The notes under the pieces are model-generated. The model was not told the origin of the DNA and did no database searches. It worked only from the letters and a program-made list of their open reading frames with translations. A DNA stretch of 64,000 bases from the NCBI GenBank assembly GCA_002338655.1, contig DDIU01000022.1, forward strand, positions 1-64,000, read 5' to 3'. The position numbers were made by a program, and so were the translations under genes. Origin of the DNA: Flammeovirgaceae bacterium UBA1842 (GTDB lineage: Bacteria; Bacteroidota; Bacteroidia; Cytophagales; Cyclobacteriaceae). Of the stretch, positions 9,230 to 17,500 are shown piece by piece. Every line of letters starts with the position of its first letter. Position 1 is the first letter of the stretch.

Positions 9230-9259
9230 CAAATTTAAGTAAGCCTTTCAAATATGCAA
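9230..9259 (-). promoter_or_regulatory. Promoter of the tRNA-Gly/tRNA-Leu unit
   Basis: On the minus strand TTG (9259-9257), a 19-nt spacer and TAAATTTG (9237-9230) match the Bacteroidota -33/-7 consensus exactly. The box is about 40 nt upstream of tRNA-Gly. Confidence 0.75.
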
Positions 9260-9359
9260 TACGTTTTCTAATTAAAATGAACAAAAATATCAATTACATT
9301 CGTTCAAGTCATGATCTAAGGTGTTGATTTAGGAGGGTGATTGACTTAATTTAGTAACC

Positions 9360-10727
9360 ATGTATGCCATTGTTGATATAGAAACCACTGGGGGATTTGC
9401 CGGTAAAAGCAAAATCACCGAAATCGCAGTGGTGATCCATGATGGAAACAAAGTCATTGACTCCTATGAAACTCTTCTCAATCCGCAGCAAATAATCCCT
9501 AGATATATCACTGGTTTAACGGGAATCTCCCAAAATATGGTGGAGGATGCGCCCCAATTTTCAGCTATTGCAGAAAAACTCCACCACCTGCTGAAAGACA
9601 AAGTGTTTGTGGCACACAATGTTCATTTCGACTATTCATTTATAAAAAAGGCCTTTGAAGATGAAGGATACCACTTCAGCACCAAAAAATTATGTACCGT
9701 AAGGCTTAGCCGCCAAATATTGCCAGGGCATCGATCGTATAGTCTGGGAAATCTTTGTGAGTCGCTAAATATCCAGATTGAAAATAGACATAGGGCGGGG
9801 GGCGATGCACAGGCAACGGCCATATTATTTGGAATGTTGCTTAAGGCGAACCCAGTATCTGTGAAGGATGCACTTAAACATAACTCAAAAGAAACTACTT
9901 TGCCCCCACATTTGCCTAAGGAAGAATATCTATCCTTACCGGAATATCCAGGGGTATATTATTTTCAAGATGCTCAGGGCGAGGTTATTTATGTAGGCAA
10001 AGCCATTAACATTAAAAAAAGGATAACAAGTCACTTTTCAGGTACTGCGAAAGATTATCGAAACCAGGGAATCCGTAACGAAGTACATCACATCAATTAT
10101 GAGCTTACAGGCAATGAACTTGTCGCCCTAGTGCTGGAATCTCAAGAGATCAAACGGCTTTGGCCAAAGTATAACCGTTCGCAAAAACACGTTGGGACAC
10201 AATGGGGTATCTACCAATACGAAGACCGCCATGGATACATTCGTTTCAATGTAAGTAAAGTGGTGAAGGGGGTGAAGCCGTTGATCAATTTTAATAGCCA
10301 TGCCGATGCTTTTCATTACACCATGAAAAAAGTACGGGAGTTTACCCTTTGCCCAAAACTATCAGGGATTCAAAAATCGGATGGGGCTTGTTTTGATGTG
10401 AAAATGGGTACCTGCAAAGGAGCCTGCGAACAAGCAGAAGAAGTAGCAGATTACAACGCCAGAATAACAGAAGCCATTCACTCCTTTTATGATGAAGACC
10501 GTACTTATGCCATCATTGGAGATGGACGCAATGAAGATGAAAGTTCGTTGATTCTGGTAGAAAAAGGGGCTTACCATGGCTTTGGTTTTTGTGATAAGGA
10601 AGCCCCTATTTCGAATCTAGACGATGCTAAATTATTGATTGATACCTATAAGCCCACAGTTGAAATTGCGCATTATATCCAGAGTTATATCAATAGTCCG
10701 CAGGCTGAGATTATTGAGCTAAACTAG
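9360..10727 (+). CDS. DnaQ-like exonuclease fused to a GIY-YIG nuclease
   Basis: A 455-residue two-domain protein. Residues about 1-170 are a DEDDh 3'-5' exonuclease of the DNA polymerase III epsilon type: VDIETTG with Asp6 and Glu8, HNVHFDYSFI, and HRAGGDAQAT as the last motif. Residues about 194-270 are a GIY-YIG domain of the UvrC/Cho type (PGVYYF...VIYVGKAINIKKRI). A cysteine-containing region follows (CPKLSG...CFDVKMGTCKGACE) resembling the part of UvrC after the GIY-YIG domain. The RNase H-like nuclease and helix-hairpin-helix of UvrC are absent. This architecture occurs in other bacteria, sometimes annotated as epsilon subunit. It probably acts in DNA repair. A full uvrC is present elsewhere in the window. 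Confidence 0.87.
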   Translation: MYAIVDIETTGGFAGKSKITEIAVVIHDGNKVIDSYETLLNPQQIIPRYITGLTGISQNMVEDAPQFSAIAEKLHHLLKDKVFVAHNVHFDYSFIKKAFEDEGYHFSTKKLCTVRLSRQILPGHRSYSLGNLCESLNIQIENRHRAGGDAQATAILFGMLLKANPVSVKDALKHNSKETTLPPHLPKEEYLSLPEYPGVYYFQDAQGEVIYVGKAINIKKRITSHFSGTAKDYRNQGIRNEVHHINYELTGNELVALVLESQEIKRLWPKYNRSQKHVGTQWGIYQYEDRHGYIRFNVSKVVKGVKPLINFNSHADAFHYTMKKVREFTLCPKLSGIQKSDGACFDVKMGTCKGACEQAEEVADYNARITEAIHSFYDEDRTYAIIGDGRNEDESSLILVEKGAYHGFGFCDKEAPISNLDDAKLLIDTYKPTVEIAHYIQSYINSPQAEIIELN

Positions 10728-10803
10728 GGTTGTCACTCTGAATTAGTGGTTGTCACTCTGAGCCTGACTACCGGCAAGGCAGGCCTGTCGAAGAGTAAGA
10801 CAA
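10728..10803. repeat. REP-like hairpin with a tandem 14-bp repeat
   Basis: GGTTGTCACTCTGA occurs twice (10728-10741 and 10748-10761). The second copy starts an imperfect inverted repeat: TTGTCACTCT (10750-10759) can pair with AGAGTAAGACAA (10792-10803) around a loop containing GCAAGGCAGGCCTGTCG. Such GTCGAAGAG-type hairpins resemble the intergenic palindromes of other Bacteroidota genomes. Confidence 0.6.
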
Positions 10804-10832
10804 CTTCCTACTATCTAACTTAGTTAGAACTC

Positions 10833-11046
10833 CATTCCGTAATGCAATGGAGGTATCCTCATCTCAATGTAAGTGATATGGGCTTTTGGTAAAGATGCCT
10901 ACGGCATGATTTGCTAATTTAAAGAACAGCGTATTACTTTTTAACACTTTATGAATTTAATGGTCATTCCGCAATGCAATGGAGGAATTTTCACCAAAAT
11001 GAAAGAGATATGTGTTAGTGGCAAATATGCCTACGGCATGACTTGC
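10833..11046. repeat. Two 82-bp direct repeats, each with two hairpins
   Basis: Copies lie at 10833-10914 and 10965-11046, separated by 50 bp. They share CATTCCGTAATGCAATGGAGG-like starts, a middle with GATATG, and ends reading ATGCCTACGGCATGA-TTGC. In each copy CATT pairs with AATG and ATGCC pairs with GGCAT, giving two small stem-loops. The rest of the 385-bp gap (10728-11112) shows no gene. Confidence 0.7.
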
Positions 11047-11112
11047 AAGAGGGTACTTTAAAATGCAATGAACGAATATCAACCTTGAAAACAGCGGTTC
11101 TTGAGGATGTAT

Positions 11113-11793
11113 TCAGACCCTACCACTTCCTATAGGATACAAAGTCTCTACTCTATCGCTTTGAAATACTTCATAAGTATCAATATCCATCATCGATAAT
11201 TTTTCGCCCCAGCCAGCTCCGGTGTCCATCATCCACACTTCACAAAATTTTGTGGGTTGCTCATGGCCATAGCGGTGAATGGGTGTATGCCCGATAAAAA
11301 CCTCATTGTACTTGGTTAATCGTTGCCCCAATTCATTTTGCCTGATGGCCATTTGGGCAAAAGATCGATCCCAAAGTAAAACCGAAGCATCCTGATCCTT
11401 GACGGGATAATTGGGATAAAGCCCTGCATGTACAAAGAGCCTATTGTCCATTTCATAATATAAAGAGGCATTTTTCAATAATTGCAAATGGCTTGCTGGC
11501 ATGCCATCGGGATAACTATTTATTGTATTCTGACCTCCAAATTCGAGCCATGCTGCTTCTGGTTCAAGCCCCTCAGCCCATTCCAGTGTCCAGTAATCGT
11601 GATTACCCAGTAGGATCACTTTGTTCTTGAGGGTCAATAATGTCTCAAAGCAACCTTTCGTTTCTGGCCAACCATCACTAACGTCTCCGAGTACAATAAG
11701 TAAATCCTGATTTTTATCAAAATCACTTCGTTGCAAGCACTGAACCAATGCCTTGTTTGCACCATGTATATCACCGATCACAAATCTTCGCAT
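11113..11793 (-). CDS. Metallophosphoesterase (serine/threonine phosphatase-like)
   Basis: A 226-residue protein with the calcineurin-type metal-binding motifs in order: GDIHGANKA (7-15), GDVSDGWPETK (about 36-46), GNHDYW (about 59), and later HAGLYP and GHTPIH. This spacing is that of bacterial PP2A-like phosphatases (PrpA/ApaH relatives). Substrates could be phosphoproteins or dinucleoside polyphosphates, and the sequence does not decide. It is transcribed alone and divergently from the MoxR gene. Confidence 0.85.
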   Translation of the reverse strand: MRRFVIGDIHGANKALVQCLQRSDFDKNQDLLIVLGDVSDGWPETKGCFETLLTLKNKVILLGNHDYWTLEWAEGLEPEAAWLEFGGQNTINSYPDGMPASHLQLLKNASLYYEMDNRLFVHAGLYPNYPVKDQDASVLLWDRSFAQMAIRQNELGQRLTKYNEVFIGHTPIHRYGHEQPTKFCEVWMMDTGAGWGEKLSMMDIDTYEVFQSDRVETLYPIGSGRV

Positions 11794-12005
11794 ATTGACT
11801 TCAATAATGGGTCTTTGAATATATTAATCTAAATAATACCCTTATCAAACACTACCTTTGGTTAATTAATGTTAAATCTTAGCCCATTGTTAAAAGGGAA
11901 TTGCCCTTTATCAAATAATTGAGCCTAATTTTTTATTATTGCCGTAATTTTACATCAATATAAGGCTGGCCTACGTTAGGCTTTATTGGAAAGAATAAAA
12001 TACAC

Positions 12006-12995
12006 ATGGAAGAAACAGCAGTCATTGAGAAGAGGAAAGATCATCAGGAAAAGATAAAACAGGTTTTTGATGAGATGGGGAAAGTAGTTGTTGGCCAACA
12101 AGCGTTGATCAATAGGCTATTAATAGGATTGTTTACACAAAGCCACATATTGCTCGAAGGGGTACCTGGTATAGCAAAGACGCTGACAGTAAGTACGTTA
12201 GCACAAGTGCTTCATCTAGATTTTCAAAGAATACAGTTTACCCCGGATCTATTGCCAGCCGATTTGATCGGTACTATGATCTATAATCAGAAACAGGCCA
12301 ATTTTGAGGTTAAAAAAGGACCGATTTTCTCAAACATCATTTTAGCCGATGAGATTAACCGTTCTCCTGCTAAAGTTCAGTCGGCTTTGTTGGAAGCCAT
12401 GCAAGAAAAGCAGGTGACCATTGGTGAAACTACTTTTCAACTGGATAGACCATTTTTAGTATTGGCAACTCAAAACCCTGTAGATCAGGAAGGTACGTAT
12501 CCGTTGCCAGAAGCTCAGGTAGATAGATTCATGATGAAAGTAAATGTGGATTACCCATCTAAGTCAGAGGAGCTTGAGGTGATGCGAAGGATATCTAATA
12601 TGTCATTTGATTTTAAAGTGAATACGGTGCTCGAAAAGCAGGACATTTTCAACATAAGAAATGAGATCAATCAAACCACCATTTCAGAATCTTTGGAAAA
12701 ATATATTATCGAGCTCGTTTATGCCACACGTGACCCTAGAGCATATAACCTCACTGATGAAGCTGAGTATATCCAGTTTGGCGTTTCACCAAGAGCATCA
12801 ATCAATTTAAACCTGGCAGCAAAAGCAACAGCCTATTTTGAAGGCCGTGACTATGTGTTACCAGAGGACATTAAAGAAGTAGCAACCGATGTTATGGGCC
12901 ATAGGATCATCCTTAATTATGAGGCCGAGGCTGATAACATTAAGACAAGTGATATTGTTAAGTCAATTCTTAACAAAGTGCCGATTAACAATTAA
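12006..12995 (+). CDS. MoxR-family AAA+ ATPase
   Basis: A 329-residue AAA+ ATPase. Walker A is EGVPGIAKT, Walker B is IILADEINRSPAKVQ, sensor 1 is LATQNP, and LPEAQVDRFMMKV follows as in all MoxR proteins. The C-terminal lid domain includes GVSPRASINL. MoxR proteins act as chaperones, usually with VWA or DUF58 proteins encoded next door. No such partner is present here: the next gene, 160 nt on, is a TIGR01777 protein. A terminator follows the stop, so the gene is monocistronic. Confidence 0.92.
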   Translation: MEETAVIEKRKDHQEKIKQVFDEMGKVVVGQQALINRLLIGLFTQSHILLEGVPGIAKTLTVSTLAQVLHLDFQRIQFTPDLLPADLIGTMIYNQKQANFEVKKGPIFSNIILADEINRSPAKVQSALLEAMQEKQVTIGETTFQLDRPFLVLATQNPVDQEGTYPLPEAQVDRFMMKVNVDYPSKSEELEVMRRISNMSFDFKVNTVLEKQDIFNIRNEINQTTISESLEKYIIELVYATRDPRAYNLTDEAEYIQFGVSPRASINLNLAAKATAYFEGRDYVLPEDIKEVATDVMGHRIILNYEAEADNIKTSDIVKSILNKVPINN

Positions 12996-13024
12996 ACAAT
13001 AGGTATTTTGCATTTATTATATTC

Positions 13025-13052
13025 AAAGGCCTCTGCAAAGGGGCCTTTTTCT
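13025..13052 (+). terminator. Terminator after the MoxR gene
   Basis: AAAGGCC pairs with GGCCTTT around a 10-nt loop and is followed by a T-rich stretch. It lies 30 nt after the stop codon. Confidence 0.8.
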
Positions 13053-13154
13053 ATTTTTTTAAGTTAGGCCGTAGCTTTAGTTATTATTTTTCATTATTCT
13101 GAACAATAAATGGCTGACCTCGTTTCCATCTAAATACTTACTAATAATTCTTCT

Positions 13155-14063
13155 ATGTCGAAAACCATACTTATCACCGGAGGAACGGGTATGCTAGGTT
13201 CCCACCTAACCCAACTATTGCTATCTAATAACCATACTATAAAGTATCTTTCCAGAACTCCAGGAACAAAAAATGGAATACAATCTTATCAATGGGATGT
13301 AGTTACACAAACCATTGATGATCAGGCATTTGATAATGTGGATACTATCATCCATTTGGCTGGGGCAGGCATAGTTGATAAGAAATGGACACCAAAACGC
13401 AAAAAAGAGATTTTAGAAAGCCGGACTAAATCCGCTCAGTTGATTAAATCTACTTTGGAAAGAATTCCACACAATGTGGAGACCTTCATTTCCGCATCAG
13501 CCATCGGATATTATGGATGGGATACGGGTGGTGTTTGGAAAAAGGAAGAAAGCAGGTTTGGAGACGACTTTTTGGCCACGGTAACCAAAGCATGGGAAAG
13601 TGAGGCCGATGAAATTGAAAAATTAAACATTAGAGTGGCCAAAATACGGATTGGGGTTATTCTAAGTAAAAATGGTGGTGCCTTGCCTGAATTAATCAAA
13701 CCTATCAAATTTGGGTTTGCAGCGGCATTAGGCAGTGGAGAGCAGTTCATGAGTTGGATTCATATTGAGGATTTATGTAGAATCTTTATTCATTTGATAG
13801 AAAACAAAGAGCTATCCGGTGTATTTAATGGTGTGGCGCCTAATCCAGAAACTAATGCTACTATGACAAAGCTGGCAGCCCGCGCATTAAACCGTCCCTA
13901 TTTTTTACCCAACGTACCGGGTTTTATTCTTCGATTGATACTTGGTCAACGTGCATCGCTTGTTTTGGGAGGGAGTCGGGTGTCTTCTGAGAAAATAGAA
14001 GCACAAAATTTTAATTTTAACTTCTCTAATTTACAGCCAGCATTAGCGGATTTATTATCCTAA
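13155..14063 (+). CDS. TIGR01777-family NAD-dependent epimerase-like protein
   Basis: A 302-residue short-chain dehydrogenase/epimerase-like protein with the Rossmann motif ITGGTGMLGSHL at the N-terminus and IIHLAGAGI next. The ISASAIGYYG motif holds the tyrosine typical of the family, and the C-terminal DUF1731-like region contains FNGVAPNPETNA and RVSSEKIEAQNF. The family (E. coli YfcH-like) has no firmly established substrate. The start is an ATG, and the LOG gene follows 46 nt later on the same strand. Confidence 0.88.
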   Translation: MSKTILITGGTGMLGSHLTQLLLSNNHTIKYLSRTPGTKNGIQSYQWDVVTQTIDDQAFDNVDTIIHLAGAGIVDKKWTPKRKKEILESRTKSAQLIKSTLERIPHNVETFISASAIGYYGWDTGGVWKKEESRFGDDFLATVTKAWESEADEIEKLNIRVAKIRIGVILSKNGGALPELIKPIKFGFAAALGSGEQFMSWIHIEDLCRIFIHLIENKELSGVFNGVAPNPETNATMTKLAARALNRPYFLPNVPGFILRLILGQRASLVLGGSRVSSEKIEAQNFNFNFSNLQPALADLLS

Positions 14064-14109
14064 ATCCATCCTAATTCGATAAGTTTACCAGAATAAAATT
14101 TTTTAGACG

Positions 14110-14865
14110 ATGCAAGAGAAGAGAACAAAACTCGACAATATCAGGACTAAAGTTGACCTGAATGATGAAGAAAAGAAGATAATCCGGGCTTTCGAAGAGA
14201 AAGATTGGAATGAGATAAAAAGTTATGATTCCTGGGTAATATTTAAGGTAATGTCCGAGTTTGTAGGAGGCTTCGAAAAGCTGGCTAAGATTGGACCGTG
14301 TGTTTCCATTTTTGGTTCGGCCAGGACCAAGCCCGATCACAAATACTATAAAATGGCCGAAGAAATAGCGGCTAAACTAGTTCGACATGGCTATGGTGTA
14401 GTTACAGGTGGTGGCCCAGGTATTATGGAAGCGGGTAATAAGGGAGCCAAAGAACAAGGAGGAAAATCAGTTGGGCTCAATATTATCTTGCCCTTCGAGC
14501 AATCAGGTAATGAGTATATTGACCTGGACAAGTTGATCACTTTCGATTATTTCTTTGTTAGAAAAGTGATGTTCGTGAAGTACTCCCAAGGCTTTATTGT
14601 AATGCCAGGTGGGTTTGGTACGCTAGATGAGCTTTTTGAGGCAATCACACTAATTCAGACTAAGAAAATAGGCAAATTTCCAATTGTATTGGTAGGTAAA
14701 GATTACTGGGGAGGGCTGATAGATTGGATTAAAAGTACTATGCTCAAAGAAAAAAATATCAATGAGAAAGACTTGGATTTATTCAGGGTAGTGGAAAATG
14801 AAGTGGAAGCAGTAGACGTCATTGATGAGTTCTATGCAAAATATCTACTTTCACCGAATTTTTAA
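14110..14865 (+). CDS. LOG-family (TIGR00730) Rossmann-fold protein
   Basis: A 251-residue protein of the LOG family. It shows the phosphate-binding and active-site motifs VVTGGGPGIMEAGNKGA, PFEQ and MPGGFGTLDELFEA. Characterised members cleave nucleotide monophosphates to the base and ribose 5-phosphate (cytokinin-activating or PpnN-type enzymes). The N-terminal ~60 residues are a charged helical extension ahead of the Rossmann core. A hairpin-plus-T-run terminator follows directly. Confidence 0.87.
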   Translation: MQEKRTKLDNIRTKVDLNDEEKKIIRAFEEKDWNEIKSYDSWVIFKVMSEFVGGFEKLAKIGPCVSIFGSARTKPDHKYYKMAEEIAAKLVRHGYGVVTGGGPGIMEAGNKGAKEQGGKSVGLNIILPFEQSGNEYIDLDKLITFDYFFVRKVMFVKYSQGFIVMPGGFGTLDELFEAITLIQTKKIGKFPIVLVGKDYWGGLIDWIKSTMLKEKNINEKDLDLFRVVENEVEAVDVIDEFYAKYLLSPNF

Positions 14866-14868
14866 TTG

Positions 14869-14919
14869 CTCCAACCGTTATTGGAGGACAAACCTGTCAG
14901 GTTTATTTTAAATTTTTTT
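14869..14919 (+). terminator. Tandem hairpin terminator after the LOG gene
   Basis: A first hairpin pairs CTCCAA (14869-14874) with TTGGAG (14881-14886). A second pairs AAACCTG with CAGGTTT (14890-14904). An AT-rich stretch ending in seven T follows. Confidence 0.65.
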
Positions 14920-14923
14920 AATA

Positions 14924-15292
14924 ATGGAGGATATGTTCTTTGGTGCTAGTCCGAAAATATTCGAACGAGCAAAAATGCTACGGAATAATCAAACCACTGA
15001 AGAACAAATTTTCTGGAATGCTGTAAAAGGCAATCAACTTGGCTTTAAATTTAGAAGGCAACATCCACTAGCCAGCTACGTTGTAGATTTTTATGTTCAT
15101 TCCTTAAGACTGGTTATTGAAATTGATGGTGTAAATCACAATTCAGCAGATCACAGGGAGAAGGATATTTTAAGAGACTCCCATTTGATGGAGTTGGGGA
15201 TTAAAGTACTCCGTTTCACTAATTTTGAAATAAGTAGTGAACTATCTGAAGTACTGAAAAGGGTTAATGAAGAAATTGAATTAAGGAAATAA
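14924..15292 (+). CDS. DUF559 (Vsr-like) endonuclease-domain protein
   Basis: A 122-residue protein of the DUF559 family, related in fold to very-short-patch-repair endonucleases. It has the conserved order ERAKMLRNNQTTEEQIFW, FKFRRQHPLASYVVDFY, LVIEIDGVNH and IKVLRFTNFEI. The Asp of VVDFY and the Glu-Ile-Asp of VIEIDG are the probable catalytic metal ligands of the PD-(D/E)XK-like core. The start is ATG 14924; ATG 14933 is also possible. Its substrate is not established. The palindromic repeat array begins 29 nt after its stop, which suggests a link between enzyme and repeats. Confidence 0.88.
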   Translation: MEDMFFGASPKIFERAKMLRNNQTTEEQIFWNAVKGNQLGFKFRRQHPLASYVVDFYVHSLRLVIEIDGVNHNSADHREKDILRDSHLMELGIKVLRFTNFEISSELSEVLKRVNEEIELRK

Positions 15293-15320
15293 TTTCTCAA
15301 TCACCACGAAATCTAAATCC

Positions 15321-16347
15321 TCCCTTTAGGGTTGGGGTAAGACTTAACCTATTTAATTTGTACATTAATATTTTCAGCTATCGCACACCCTTTTATTCCC
15401 TAAAGGGAACCAGCCCACAGCAACTAAAACTTAATTCCTCTCTTTGATCGGTAATTATTATAATTGAAGAACTTATTTCTCCCTTTAGGGCCGGGGTAAA
15501 ACGTATCCTGATTGGATTATGTATTAATATTTATGCCACCGTACACCCTTTTATTCCCTAAAGGGAACCGGCCCACGGCAACTAAAACTACGTTCTTCTC
15601 ATAAAGTGGGGATATTATTATCAATGAAATATAAATTTTTCGAAGAACTTATTTCCCCCTTTAGGGCCGGGGTAACACGTAAACTGATTGGGTTATGTAT
15701 TAATATTTAAGCCACCGCACACCCTAAATCCCTAAAGGGAACCAGCTCACAAGAACCGAAACTCCTCTTCTCCCTTTAGGGCTGGGGTGAAACGCATCCT
15801 GATTGGGTTATGTATTAATATTTAAGCCACCGCACACCCTTTTAATCCCTAAAGGGAACCAGCCCACAAGAACCGAAACCTCAATTCCCCCTTTAGGGTT
15901 GGGGTAAAACGAATTAACCAATTAATTTTTTATGATTGTGTTTATGCCACCACGCGCCCTTTTATTCCCTAAAGGGAACCAGCCCACGGCAACAAACTTC
16001 GTTATTCTCTTAGATCGGAAGTTTTTATAATTTAAGAAACGAAATTTTTTCGAAGAACTTATTTCCCCCTTTAGGGCTGGGGTAAAACGTATCCTGATTG
16101 GGTTTTTATTAATATTTATGACACCGCACCCCCCCTTTAATCCCTAAAGTTGAACGAAATCTAACTTCTCCCTTTAGGGCTGGGGTAAAACGAATTAATC
16201 AACTAATTTTTTATGATTGAGTTTATACCACCGTACACCCTTTTATTCCCTAAAGGGAACCAGCCCACAAGAAACGAAACCTCAATTCTCCCTTTAGGGT
16301 TGGGGTAAAATGTACCTTATTAATAACTTATTCCAGTACGCCCCCAC
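15321..16347. repeat. Array of eight ~96-bp palindrome-ended repeats
   Basis: The 1118-bp gap holds no gene but a repeat family. Each full unit starts (T/C)CCCTTTAGGG(C/T)(T/C)GGGGT and ends CCCTAAAGGGAACC(A/G)GC(C/T)CA. Units are at 15321-15418, 15480-15575, 15656-15749, 15771-15866, 15888-15986, 16066-16149 (3' end degenerate), 16169-16267, and 16289-16347 (left end only). CCCTTTAGGG and CCCTAAAGGG are inverse complements, so each unit can fold on itself. Spacers are either ~20 nt (CAAGAACCGAAAC type) or 61-80 nt (ending GAAGAACTTATT). Unit interiors fall into two sequence types. It is not a CRISPR array. Confidence 0.9.
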
Positions 16348-16410
16348 TTTTTACAAACAACATTTATCTCTGTTTACGTTATACTAAGAATATATTAACA
16401 TTATTAAAGT

Positions 16411-17346
16411 ATGAAATACCTCCCCCACGCCATTTCCCTACTTACCCTCGTTATAGTATGTTCCTATATTCAATACAATGAGGGGAAAAGAAATGAATTT
16501 TTTACAGAATCCCATCCTGATATGGAGATGCCTTCAGCGGGATACAGTGATCAGATTAACGACATTTCATTGGATTTGCCTAAAAGCTTGTCTTTTGCAG
16601 GGGAGCCTGTGCCTTTGGACATACCTGATGTCAGGGAGAGGTTAGATAGGGAGTTGCATATCAATACATACTGGCACAGCAGCACCATATTCCTATTAAA
16701 GCGGGCCAATAAGTGGTTGCCTCAAATGGAACAAATATTAAAGGAGAATAACATTCCAGATGATTTTAAGTACTTAGCGGCTATTGAAGGTGGTTTCATG
16801 AATGAAGTTTCACCTAAAAATGCGGTTGGATTTTGGCAATTCCTAAAAGATGCGGGCAAGGAAAATGGGTTGGAAGTAAGCAAAGATGTAGACGAACGTT
16901 ACGATCCTATAAAATCTACCGAAGCAGCATGTCGATACTTGCGTAAAGCTTATGACAAATTTGGAAACTGGACCAACGTGGCTGCTTCTTATAATCGAGG
17001 TAGATCCGGACTGGGCAGAGCATTGGACAACCAAAAGGAAAACTCTTATTACGACCTGATGCTTAATGATGAAACCTCACGTTACGTTTTCCGGATTTTG
17101 GCCATTAAGGAAATTTTTGAGCACCCTGTTAAATATGGCTTTAAAATTAACCCAGAGCATTTATATCAAGCTCCTGAATTACGTTATGTGGAAGTAGATT
17201 CTGATATCAAGGATTTGGTCGAATTCGCAAAGGAGCAAGGCATCAATTATAAATTATTAAAACTCAATAACCCATGGCTTCGCGATGATAGGTTAACCGT
17301 GAGTCGAAATAAGACCTATCGGATTGCTATTCCGGTGTTGGAATGA
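16411..17346 (+). CDS. Lytic transglycosylase (SLT/MltD-like)
   Basis: A 311-residue protein with an N-terminal hydrophobic signal or anchor and a soluble-lytic-transglycosylase domain at about 105-215. The catalytic glutamate lies in YLAAIEGGF. It is followed by SPKNAVGFWQF and YDPIKSTEAACRYL, then NVAASYNRGRSG, as in the MltD/Slt family. The C-terminal region (VEFAKEQGINYKLLKLNNPWL) resembles a degraded LysM-like or linker segment. The enzyme cleaves peptidoglycan glycan strands in the periplasm. The repeat array ends about 60 nt upstream, so its promoter must lie in or just after the last repeat. Confidence 0.85.
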   Translation: MKYLPHAISLLTLVIVCSYIQYNEGKRNEFFTESHPDMEMPSAGYSDQINDISLDLPKSLSFAGEPVPLDIPDVRERLDRELHINTYWHSSTIFLLKRANKWLPQMEQILKENNIPDDFKYLAAIEGGFMNEVSPKNAVGFWQFLKDAGKENGLEVSKDVDERYDPIKSTEAACRYLRKAYDKFGNWTNVAASYNRGRSGLGRALDNQKENSYYDLMLNDETSRYVFRILAIKEIFEHPVKYGFKINPEHLYQAPELRYVEVDSDIKDLVEFAKEQGINYKLLKLNNPWLRDDRLTVSRNKTYRIAIPVLE

Positions 17347-17465
17347 ATAAAATAATATACCAGAACCATACAAGGTATAAATGATGGGTTTATCTGGTTA
17401 TTTTGTGCCCTGACATAAACTTATCTGCATTAGTATTTATTTAGCAAGAACTTTTTTTACTCCTA

Positions 17466-17500
17466 AATTGTAATAACTTTGTAATTACAAATTTACAATT
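17466..17500 (+). promoter_or_regulatory. Promoter/operator of the mazEF-like operon
   Basis: A perfect 14-bp palindrome TTTGTAATTACAAA (17478-17491) overlaps a -7 box TAACTTTG (17474-17481). An outer inverted pair AATTGTAA (17466-17473) and TTACAATT (17493-17500) flanks it and reaches the antitoxin ATG at 17501. This is the layout expected of an autoregulated toxin-antitoxin promoter. Confidence 0.7.

Noticed and set aside
8991..9327. Short open frames across the tRNA genes
   Set aside because: They read through tRNA-Leu and tRNA-Gly on the opposite strand and have no protein-like features.
15321..16347. CRISPR array
   Set aside because: Units are ~96 nt with paired ends, spacers fall into only two classes and repeat, and no cas genes are nearby.
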